Source: an uncultured Desulfovibrio sp.
GTDB taxonomy: Bacteria; Desulfobacterota; Desulfovibrionia; Desulfovibrionales; Desulfovibrionaceae
Assembly: GCA_947177645.1 (NCBI GenBank)
Contig: CAMWVJ010000044.1
Location: 1 to 8,013, forward strand
Length of the DNA: 8,013 nt
Direction of reading: 5' to 3'
Numbering within the stretch: position 1 is the first letter of the stretch; each line of letters starts with the position of its first letter. Of this stretch, positions 1 through 7,100 are shown one piece after another. The translations under genes and the position numbers were made by a program. The notes under the pieces are model-generated. The model worked only from the letters and a program-made list of their open reading frames with translations, was not told the DNA's origin and did no database searches.

Positions 1-342
1 AGAAAGGCCGGCCTCGCGCAGGTCCTGCTCATCCTCCTCGGAAGAGAGCATTTCCGTAATATAGTAGATGGGGAGCTCAAGCCGCCGCTTGAGCCGGCCC
101 GTCACGTTGCGCACCTGGCGGGTGGTCAGGCTCTCGCCGCCGTCCAGAAGCAGGGGCAGCCCCATGACCACGGCCCCGGCCCCTTCCTCCCGGATGCGCT
201 CCGCCAGCGCGTCGAGCAGGGCCGAGCGGCCGGCGAAATCCTCGAGGCGGAAGGTGGCGAGCGGAAAGGCCACCTTCCCTTCCGGGTCGGAAACGGCGAG
301 GCCCGTGCGGGCGAGGCCGTAGTCGATGCCGGCAAAGCGCAC
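1..342 (-). CDS. ruvX: RuvX/YqgF-family putative Holliday junction resolvase (5' part, cut by window edge)
   Basis: This family has an RNase H-like fold. Members act in the cytoplasm as putative pre-16S rRNA nucleases or Holliday junction resolvases. The first 114 codons are visible and the 3' end lies outside the window; full-length members are about 140-150 residues. The reading begins (M/V)RFAGIDYGLARTGLAVSD, matching the family's first strand with the catalytic Asp (D7) in DYG. It continues with VMGLPLLLDGGES at about 64-76 (the conserved GLP...DG segment) and ITEMLSSEE at about 96-104, where families usually have DERLTT. The start is GTG at 342-340. The trpS stop lies in the same frame at 348-346, so no earlier start is possible. 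A GGGG stretch (complement of 352-355), nine bases upstream, could be the ribosome binding site. With a three-base gap to trpS, it is almost certainly co-transcribed and coupled. The family call is firm; the biochemical role is inferred from the family. Confidence 0.9.
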   Translation of the reverse strand, partial: MRFAGIDYGLARTGLAVSDPEGKVAFPLATFRLEDFAGRSALLDALAERIREEGAGAVVMGLPLLLDGGESLTTRQVRNVTGRLKRRLELPIYYITEMLSSEEDEQDLREAGLS

Positions 343-345
343 GCC

Positions 346-1326
346 CTACAGCCCCATCTTTTCCCGCACGGCGTTCATGGTCGTGGCCGCAAAGGCCCGC
401 GCCCGCTCGCCGCCCCGGGCGAGGATGTCCGCCACGGCCTTGTCATCCAGCTTCGCGCGCCGTTCCTGCAATGGCTCCAGGAAGGCCGCGAGATTCTTGA
501 GAAAGATCTTTTTGCAGTCCACGCAGCCCAGGGTCGCCGAGGTGCAGCCGCGCCGGATCTCCATCTGCTCCTCCGGGCTTGAGAGCAGCACATGGTAGGG
601 GAAGAGGTTGCAGATGTCCGGGTCGCCGGGGTCGGACTTGCGCAGCCGCGCCTTGTCCGTGAACATGCCGCGCACCTTGTCGCGGATGCTGTCCATGGGT
701 TCCGAAAGCGAGATGCCGTTGCCGTAGCTCTTGGACATCTTGCGGCCGTCGAGGCCCGGGCACTTGGCCGCGGGCGTGAGCAGGGCCTGCGGCTCCGGGA
801 AGGTCTCGCCGTAGAGGTAGTTGAAGCGGCGCGCGATCTCGCGCGTGAGCTCCATGTGCGGCAGCTGGTCCTCGCCCACGGGCACCCCGTGGGGGCGGTA
901 CATGAGGATGTCCGCGGCCATGAGCACGGGGTAGCAGAGAAAGCCCGCGTTGCCGAGGTCCTTGTTGCTGATCTGCTGCTGCTGTTCCTTGTAGGTGGGG
1001 TTGCGCTCCAGCCAGGAGACGGGCGTGATCATGGAGAGCAGAAGCGAGAGCTCGGCGTGCTCCTTGACATCCGACTGGCGGAAGATGACGCACTTTTCCG
1101 GGTCGAGGCCGGCGGCCACCCAGTCCTTGACCATTTCGTCGATATTGCGGCGGATGGCCGAGGGGTCGGCATAGTCGCTCGTGAGCGCGTGCCAGTCGGC
1201 CACGAAAAAGAAGGCCTGTTCGCGCTCCTGCAGGTCGATCCAGTTCCTGAGCACGCCGAAATAGTGGCCCAGATGGAGCGGCCCGGTGGGCCGCATGCCC
1301 GAGACGGTGCGCGGTTTTTCGCTCAT
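346..1326 (-). CDS. trpS: Tryptophanyl-tRNA synthetase, with Fe-S-type cysteine set
   Basis: Class Ic aminoacyl-tRNA synthetase that charges tRNA-Trp with tryptophan using ATP, in the cytoplasm. It has 326 residues, a normal family length. Visible motifs are PTGPLHLGH with the HIGH signature as HLGH (18-21), YPVLMAADIL (132-141), GEDQ (151-154) and an intact KMSKS (196-200). Four cysteines, C239, C261, C268 and C271, have spacing C-x21-C-x6-C-x2-C. This is one residue shorter in the first gap than the C-x22-C-x6-C-x2-C pattern I recall for the [4Fe-4S] TrpRS of Thermotoga maritima, so a C-terminal-domain cluster near the anticodon is plausible. The ATG start is supported by AAGGA six bases upstream (complement of 1333-1337). 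It lies 39 bases after the M50 protease gene and three bases before ruvX. No T-box leader or trp attenuator can fit in that gap, so expression probably follows the operon. The TrpRS call is very secure; cluster binding is inferred. Confidence 0.98.
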   Translation of the reverse strand: MSEKPRTVSGMRPTGPLHLGHYFGVLRNWIDLQEREQAFFFVADWHALTSDYADPSAIRRNIDEMVKDWVAAGLDPEKCVIFRQSDVKEHAELSLLLSMITPVSWLERNPTYKEQQQQISNKDLGNAGFLCYPVLMAADILMYRPHGVPVGEDQLPHMELTREIARRFNYLYGETFPEPQALLTPAAKCPGLDGRKMSKSYGNGISLSEPMDSIRDKVRGMFTDKARLRKSDPGDPDICNLFPYHVLLSSPEEQMEIRRGCTSATLGCVDCKKIFLKNLAAFLEPLQERRAKLDDKAVADILARGGERARAFAATTMNAVREKMGL

Positions 1327-1332
1327 GGTGCG

Positions 1333-1337
1333 TCCTT
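1333..1337 (-). promoter_or_regulatory. Shine-Dalgarno site of trpS
   Basis: On the minus strand this reads AAGGA, six bases before the trpS ATG. It supports this start over internal methionines such as M11, which sits immediately before the HIGH-motif region. The surrounding 39-base gap (1327-1365) shows no hairpin or T-run that would mark a terminator. Confidence 0.7.
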
Positions 1338-1365
1338 TGTGCGCTTGGGGGGTTTGGGGCCGGCG

Positions 1366-2037
1366 TCAGAAGCCCAAAAGGCCGAGCAGCCCGAGGCTGC
1401 TTTGGCTCACGAGCGGCCCGAGCAGCTTGCCGAGCAGGCCGGTGGCCAGAAGGACGAGCAGGATGACAAAGCCGTAGCGCCCGAGGTTCATGTAGCGCCA
1501 CGCCCACTCGCCGGGGAGAAAATAGGCCAGTATCTTGCTGCCGTCCAGCGGCGGGATGGGCAGCAGGTTGAGCCAGCCAAGGCCGAAATTGATGACCACC
1601 CCGGCCTGGAGCGAGGACAGGGCGAAAATGTAGACCTGGCTTGTGCGCAGCTCGGCGAAGGGGAGCACATGCACGGCCGCCCACAGCCCGAGCCCGAAAG
1701 CCACGGCGAGCACGAAGTTGGTCATGGGCCCGGCCAGGGCCACCAGCATCATGTCCCGGTGGGGATTGCGGAAATTGCGCGGGTCCACCGGCACGGGCTT
1801 GGCCCAGCCGAATACGAAGGCGCCGGAAAGGCTGGTGAGCCCGAAAACGGCGAGGCCCGCGGGGTCGATATGCGGCAGGGGATTGAGGGTGAGCCGCCCG
1901 AGCTGGCGCGCCGTGGGGTCGCCGCAGCGCTCGGCCACCCAGCCGTGGGCGACTTCGTGAAGGATGATGCCGAGCAAGGCGGGCACGAAGGCGATGGCGA
2001 GCAGGCGCAGGGCCTGGGAAATGTCAAAATCGAACAT
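1366..2037 (-). CDS. M50-family (site-2 protease type) intramembrane metallopeptidase, short form without PDZ domain
   Basis: A 223-residue integral membrane zinc peptidase of the small M50/S2P group (YwhC-like). The zinc-binding motif HEVAH is at 27-31 inside the first hydrophobic helix. The segment GWAKPVPVDP (77-86) and AGPMTN (102-107) are typical of the group, and the third motif NLLPIPPLDG (157-166) supplies the conserved Asp (D165) that completes the zinc site. Several further hydrophobic stretches (about 97-125, 135-158 and 185-208) fit roughly five to six membrane spans. No PDZ domain is present, unlike RseP, so the substrate cannot be predicted. All catalytic residues are intact. 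The ATG start is preceded by GGATAGG about seven bases upstream, which overlaps the stop of the preceding membrane-protein gene and suggests translational coupling. An M50 gene beside trpS is an arrangement I recall from other anaerobes, with no obvious shared pathway. Its cellular role is unknown. Confidence 0.95.
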   Translation of the reverse strand: MFDFDISQALRLLAIAFVPALLGIILHEVAHGWVAERCGDPTARQLGRLTLNPLPHIDPAGLAVFGLTSLSGAFVFGWAKPVPVDPRNFRNPHRDMMLVALAGPMTNFVLAVAFGLGLWAAVHVLPFAELRTSQVYIFALSSLQAGVVINFGLGWLNLLPIPPLDGSKILAYFLPGEWAWRYMNLGRYGFVILLVLLATGLLGKLLGPLVSQSSLGLLGLLGF

Positions 2038-2044
2038 GCCTGAA

Positions 2045-2051
2045 CCTATCC
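2045..2051 (-). promoter_or_regulatory. Probable ribosome binding site of the M50 peptidase gene, overlapping the upstream stop codon
   Basis: The minus strand reads GGATAGG, ending seven bases before the M50 ATG (2037-2035). It contains the TAG stop of the upstream membrane-protein gene (2048-2046). Ribosomes finishing the upstream gene would therefore sit on this site, which fits coupled translation. The match to the consensus is only moderate. Confidence 0.5.
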
Positions 2052-4163
2052 GCTTTCAAGGCCGCTGTCGAGGACGGCCCCGGCCGGCGCGAGCTTGAGA
2101 AGACCGGCGCCATTGAGGCGCAGGAAGAGGCCGGCCGGCCACTCCCCGGGCCCGGGCTCGCCCAGCGCCAGCGGCGCAGCCGGCCCGAGCGGGAAGGCGT
2201 AGCGGAACATGCCTGCGGGAGCCTCTTTCCCGCGCCAGGCGGCCGGATGGAAGGCGAGTTCCGGCCCGCTCCAGCGGGCAAGAGCGCCCGCGCCGGCTTC
2301 GGCCTCGCGCAACAGCCATGCCTGTACCCAGAGCGGCGCCATGCGCGCCCGGGAAAGCGGGCTCGGCGCCAGCACGCCCACCTCTTTTGGCAGCGGTTTT
2401 TCGCTTTCGAGCACCAGCCAGTCGAGCGCAAAGGTGGGGTTCGGGCCGCCCTGAGCGTTGACGCGCCACGCGCCCGTAAGCCCGAGGCGCCGCGCCTCGG
2501 CCGGCAGGCGCAGTTCCAGCGGGCCATCAGGAGCGCCGCCAGGCGCGGCCGCACGCCCCACAACCGCGGCCACGGCCGGCGCCGGCGAGGGGCGGGCGCT
2601 GGCCACGGCCTCAAGGCCGTACATCCAGGCGACCCACTGGTTGGGCCACGCGGCCGGCTTTGGCGGCAGGCCCCCGAAGCTCCAGACCGGAAGCACCGAG
2701 CGCCGCCACTGGCAGACGAGGGTCACGGGGGCGCCGGGCCTGAGCGTGCGCCCGCGCGAGCCGGGATAGAGCACTTCGCCCGCAAGGCCGAAGCGGTACT
2801 TCCCCTGCCACGGCGAGCGCGCCCCCTCGTGGCGCAGCCAGGCGTCCCGCCGTTCCATGGTTTCGGCATAGAGCGCCATGTCGCCGTTGACGGCCGTGCG
2901 CAAGCTGCCCTGGAAGTTGCCGCTGGTCACGCAGAGCATGAGCAGCACGGCCCCGGTGAGCAGGGCCGAAAGAGGCCGGGGGCCGGTAAGTCCCGGCAGG
3001 GCATCAAGCAGGGCGAAGGCCGTGAAGCCCAGGGCGCACGCCGCGTACAGGCCGAGGCTCGCCGCGAGCTTGGGATGGCTCGGGAGCGGCATGTCGCTTA
3101 CGGCGTGTAGGGCGCCGAGCGCCAGGCTGAACAGGCAGAAGACGGCCGGGCAAAGCGCGGCAAGGAGCAAGGCGTCCGGCCGCGCAAGAACCGGCTTTTC
3201 GCGGCGGCGCAGGAAGAGGAGGAGAAGCACCAGCAGGAGCATCGCCACGGGCCAGAGGCTCCCGGCGAAGGCGCCGAGCGCGTGGAGCCAGTCCGACGGG
3301 AGCGCCGCAAGCTGGCGCCCCACGGTCTCCGCGTCGATGCCGCGCGCGGCCCTGCGGGCGAAATTGCCGGGCGCAAGAAAAGAAAGGAGCAGGGCGCCCG
3401 CGCACCAGAGGCCCACACCGATAAAGACGCGCAAGCGCCCGGCCGCGAAGCGCACCTGCCCTCGCCGGTCATGGAACCAGGCGAGGGCGCAGGCGATACA
3501 TGCGCCTGAAAGCACGGCGAGCGCCGCATGCTCGAACACGCCCACGGCGAGCACGCCGAGCAGGCTGGCTCGGCGCCGGGAGCGGCGCAGCGCGGGCATC
3601 GCGGGTGCGCCAACTGCTGAAGCCGCGCAGCGCTCCCACAGGGCGCAGAGGCTCCAGAAAAACAGCAGGGCCGCGGCGGACTGCAAGCCCGTGGTCAGGG
3701 CTTCCGAGAGCATGTAGAAACCGGGGAGAAAGCCGGTGCAGGCGCAGAGGGCCAGCACGGCCAGCAGGGCCAGGGGGGCGGCGTCGCGCCGGCACACCCC
3801 GGCCGCACGGGCGAAGCCGTAAAAGGCCGCGCCGTGGAGCGCCAGCACCGCGCCGCAGACGAGGCCCGCGGCGAGTCGGAGCTCGCCGGCCTTGCCGAGG
3901 AACACCGCGAGAAAGTGGTAAGTGTAGCGGCCGCTCCAAGTCAGCCATTCGCGGCCGACCTCGTAGAGGCCGCCGGGAAGGTCGAAGAGGAACATGGCGC
4001 GGGTGACTTCATCGAAGTCATCGCCGCGCGGAAAGCAGAAGCCCAGCGCCCAGACGAAGGGCGCGAGGCCGGCGAGAAGAGCGAGCCACGCGAGCGCGCG
4101 GACGAAGCGCCAACGGGCGCGGCCGGTCTCCGGCAGCGGGGCCTCAGGCGCGGGGCGCCTCAC
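2046..4163 (-). CDS. Polytopic membrane protein, DUF6056/GT-C-like putative glycosyltransferase
   Basis: A 705-residue protein of unproven function. A short basic N-terminus is followed by a first membrane helix (about 21-41) and then an acidic loop, GDDFDE (47-52), followed by WSGRY (76-80). Further hydrophobic segments lie at about 97-118, 129-147, 152-177, 200-229, 246-263, 301-318, 330-350, 368-386 and 398-412, about ten in all. An APGNFAR motif is at 264-270. An acidic pair after the first helix plus W-x-GR and PGN-x-x-R recall DUF6056-type proteins and the GT-C fold, whose members use lipid-linked sugar donors on the outer face of the membrane. From about 413 to the end there is a non-membrane, Ala/Pro/Trp-rich domain I do not recognise. 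The start chosen is GTG at 4163-4161, overlapping the upstream TGA as GTGA. The frame stays open further upstream, but that part lies inside the oxidase gene and reads as Arg/Pro/Gly-rich shadow sequence. The family call is moderate; the gene itself is well supported. Confidence 0.82.
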   Translation of the reverse strand: MRRPAPEAPLPETGRARWRFVRALAWLALLAGLAPFVWALGFCFPRGDDFDEVTRAMFLFDLPGGLYEVGREWLTWSGRYTYHFLAVFLGKAGELRLAAGLVCGAVLALHGAAFYGFARAAGVCRRDAAPLALLAVLALCACTGFLPGFYMLSEALTTGLQSAAALLFFWSLCALWERCAASAVGAPAMPALRRSRRRASLLGVLAVGVFEHAALAVLSGACIACALAWFHDRRGQVRFAAGRLRVFIGVGLWCAGALLLSFLAPGNFARRAARGIDAETVGRQLAALPSDWLHALGAFAGSLWPVAMLLLVLLLLFLRRREKPVLARPDALLLAALCPAVFCLFSLALGALHAVSDMPLPSHPKLAASLGLYAACALGFTAFALLDALPGLTGPRPLSALLTGAVLLMLCVTSGNFQGSLRTAVNGDMALYAETMERRDAWLRHEGARSPWQGKYRFGLAGEVLYPGSRGRTLRPGAPVTLVCQWRRSVLPVWSFGGLPPKPAAWPNQWVAWMYGLEAVASARPSPAPAVAAVVGRAAAPGGAPDGPLELRLPAEARRLGLTGAWRVNAQGGPNPTFALDWLVLESEKPLPKEVGVLAPSPLSRARMAPLWVQAWLLREAEAGAGALARWSGPELAFHPAAWRGKEAPAGMFRYAFPLGPAAPLALGEPGPGEWPAGLFLRLNGAGLLKLAPAGAVLDSGLESG
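4160..4163 (-). other. Four-base GTGA stop/start overlap (translational coupling)
   Basis: The minus strand reads GTGA. GTG (4163-4161) starts the membrane protein and TGA (4162-4160) ends the oxidase. Only a weak AGG lies upstream of the GTG, so re-initiation by ribosomes ending the oxidase is the likely route of translation. Confidence 0.75.
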
Positions 4164-7100
4164 AGCCTGACGGCGCGGATCTCGCCCCGGCTCTCGTTGA
4201 CGCGCTTGCGGAAGGTCTGGCGGCGGTCCTCGCCGTCCATGAGCCCGGCGAGCCATTCGGCCACATGCAAGACCGGCCTCTTGTCGCGCATGGCGAGCAG
4301 GGTGCGGCCGATGCCGATCTTGCACGAGGGGCAGCCCACGATGACCGGGCCGTCCACGCCGTCCGCAAAGGCGCCCTCGAGGCGTTCGCGCTTGCGCTGG
4401 CGGAGGAGATTGTAGATCTCGGGGGAGGTCATGGCGCCCATGCCGGATTCGCCGCAGCAGCCCGGGCTCATGGTCACGCTTCGGCCCGAGAAGTCCTTGA
4501 GGGCTTTCACGAGCTGGCGCTGGCCCTTGATCTTGTTCACGTCCGCCCACTCGCAGTGGCAGGAGGCGTGATAGAGCACGTCCGCGTCCGCGTTTTCCGG
4601 CGCCGCGTCCTTGCCCTCCCCCTGCGCCTGAAGTTCGGGCAGGCGCGGCAGCACGAGCTGGCTCACGTCGCGGTGCTCAAGGCCCGGGAACATCTCGGTG
4701 AGCTTCAGCCGCTCGAGCCCGTCCCGGCAGGAGCCGCAGGCCGTGACCAGCCAGCGGCAGTCGAAGCCCTGGCGGGCGAGGCTGCGCAGCATGGAGGCGA
4801 GGTACTGGCGGTTCTGGGCGAGATTGTCCTCAAAGGCCGTGTCCATGCCCGCGGCCAGCAGCGGAAAGCCGCAGCACAGGTGCCTCGGCGGCACGGCCAC
4901 GGCGATGCCGGCCTTGAGCATGAGCATGATGGAGGACATGCCGATGCGGTCATAAAAGAGCGCGCCGCCGCAGCCCGGGAAATAGAGCGCGAGCTCGCGG
5001 CCCCCGCCGGGGAGCGTTTCCGGGGCGGCTTCCGCGCCGGCGCCCCCGGCTTCGGGCGAGGTTTCGGCGGAGGTTTCCGCCAGCGCAGCCGCCGTCACGT
5101 CCTGCGCCGCGTTTTCCGCAAGCGCTTCCGCCGCGACCTCCTCCACCGCGACCTCCACCATCTCCGGCCCAGCCTCGTCCGCCGGCACGAAGACCGAGCC
5201 GCGGTTGAGCTTCAGCGCTTCATACAGATTGGTATAGCCGGTCTTGGGGCCGCGCCCGGAAAAGAGCGGGTTTTCCATGCGCCGCTGCCAGGCCTGGGGC
5301 ACGAAGTCGAGCACGCGGTTCTGCATCTTCTGGCCCACCGAGGCCAGCTTGGCGGCCTTGGGCACGCGCGCCGGGATGTCGCGCACAAGCCAGGTGAGGG
5401 CGCGCTCCTTGATGGGGTGGCCGCCCGCGCCCTCGTGGTCGAGCATGCCGCGCAGGGAGAGCGCCACCTCGCCGGAGGGGATCTTCATGGGGCAGTTGGC
5501 CGTGCAGCGGCCGCAGGCCGTGCAGTGCTCCACAAGGCCGCGCAGCTCGCGCAACAGACGCTCGTCGATGCGGCCGGTGTTGATCTGCGAATAATACACC
5601 GCCTCCAGCAGCATGCCGAGCACCATGTTCTTGTTGCGCGGGTGGTACTGCATGGAGCGCTCGGGATAGCTCATGGCGCAGACGAGCTTGCACTTGCCGC
5701 AGCGCGTGCACATCTGGATGGCCGAGAGCAGGCTGATGAGCGTTTCCTTGTCGGGGAGGCCGCTCTCGCGGATGTCGTTGATGAGCCGGTTGAAGGAAAA
5801 GGTGAAGGGCCTGACGGGCAGCTCCCGGTGCACGAGCTTGGCCGGGTTCATGACATCGCGCGGGTCCACGCGCTCCTTGAAGCGGCGCAGGGCCTCCATC
5901 TTGTCCGGCGCGAAAAACGAGATCTTCGTGATGCCGATGCCGTGCTCGCCCGAGACCTCGCCGCCCATCTCCTGGCACTCGGCCATGACGCGGGCCGCGG
6001 CCTCCTCGGCCTCTTCCAGCATGCGGGCGTCGTTGGAATTGACCGGGATGTTCACATGGCAGTTGCCGTCGCCCGCGTGCATGTGGCTCGCGATGATGAT
6101 GCGGCTCGCCTCCATGTGGGCGCGGATGGCGTCGATCTTTTTGGCGAGGTGCGGGTAGGCCTGGGCGAAGCCGTCGAGGTAGGCGGCCCCTCTCGCCCAA
6201 AGCTCGTTGTCCGAAAGCTCGGTGGCCGAAACGTCGCCCGAGGCCGCGCTGGCCGTCCTCGAAAACTCCTCGTTGAAGGCCTTGTCCTCCATGGGGAAGC
6301 CCGGGAGGCGCCCCACCTCCTGCAGGGCGTGGCGGTAGGCGCGGGCCGCGTATTCGAGGTTCAGCTGCTCGAGGAAGAGCGCGAAATCCGGGATGCGCTG
6401 CATGGGGATGACCACATCCTCGTTGAGCTTGAAGCCCGAGGTGCGGCGGGCGATGACCGACAGGCGGTGCCGGTCTTCCCAGAAGAGGTCGGCCTCTTTC
6501 GCGTCGCGCGCCACGATGATGTCCACGTTGTCCTGTGCCTCGGCAACATTCACGATGTCGGCCACGCACTTGTCGAGCAGGTAGGGGTCGTCGCCGTCGG
6601 CCTGGAGGATGATGACCGAGATGGGCAGCCCCTCGAACTTCTGCGACTTGCGCTTGTACTCGATGGCCTGCACGTACTTGGCGTTGAATTCCTCCAGCGC
6701 CGAAAGGTGGGCGTAGTCGCCCTCCTCGCGGATGCGGTTGCGCAGGGCCACGAGGTCGCGCACCACGAGCGCCGCCGGGTGCATGGAGCGGCCGAAAAAT
6801 TCCAGCACCATGACGCGCGAGTGCTTCGGCTTCTTGTGGATGACGAAGCAGGCCTCGGTGATGATGCCGTCCACGCCCTCCTTCTGCATGCCGGGCAGGC
6901 CCCCCAGGGCCTTGTTGGTCACGTCCTTGCCGAGACCGGGCAGGCGGATCTCGTCGCCGCGCAGGTGCACGACATTGCGCACGCCGCCGCTCACGTCCTT
7001 GACGGCGAACACCGCGGTCTCGTCCGGGAGGATCTTGTGGCGCGGGTGATCCTCGCGCTCCACGGTGATGATCTCGCCCGTGGGCGTGACCATCTTCCAC

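Noticed and set aside
126..335. A 69-codon minus-strand frame inside the ruvX region
   Set aside because: It is out of frame with the RuvX reading, which carries the recognisable DYG, GLP and LSS motifs from a GTG start. The 69-codon product is Arg/Ser/Pro-rich noise.
443..1684. A 413-codon minus-strand frame overlapping trpS and the end of the M50 gene
   Set aside because: It is a second frame across trpS and crosses the intergenic gap. The product is Arg/Ala/Pro/Gly-rich with no domain, while the trpS frame carries complete catalytic motifs.
592..2043. A 483-codon open frame on the plus strand, opposite trpS and the M50 gene
   Set aside because: It spans two clearly identified genes and the gap between them, and its product has the same His/Val/Glu/Ala-rich shadow composition with no motif.
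4164..4550. A 129-residue N-terminal extension of the membrane protein from an ATG at 4550
   Set aside because: This part overlaps the 3' end of the oxidase gene, which encodes the conserved second CCG unit there. In the membrane-protein frame it reads as Arg/Pro/Gly-rich shadow. The GTG at 4163, overlapping the stop, gives a normal N-terminus just before the first helix.
5066..5081. A perfect six-base-pair hairpin inside the oxidase gene, considered as a terminator or regulatory structure
   Set aside because: It sits in the middle of an intact coding sequence, has no following T-run, and is explained by the 12-bp tandem repeat in a GC-rich linker.
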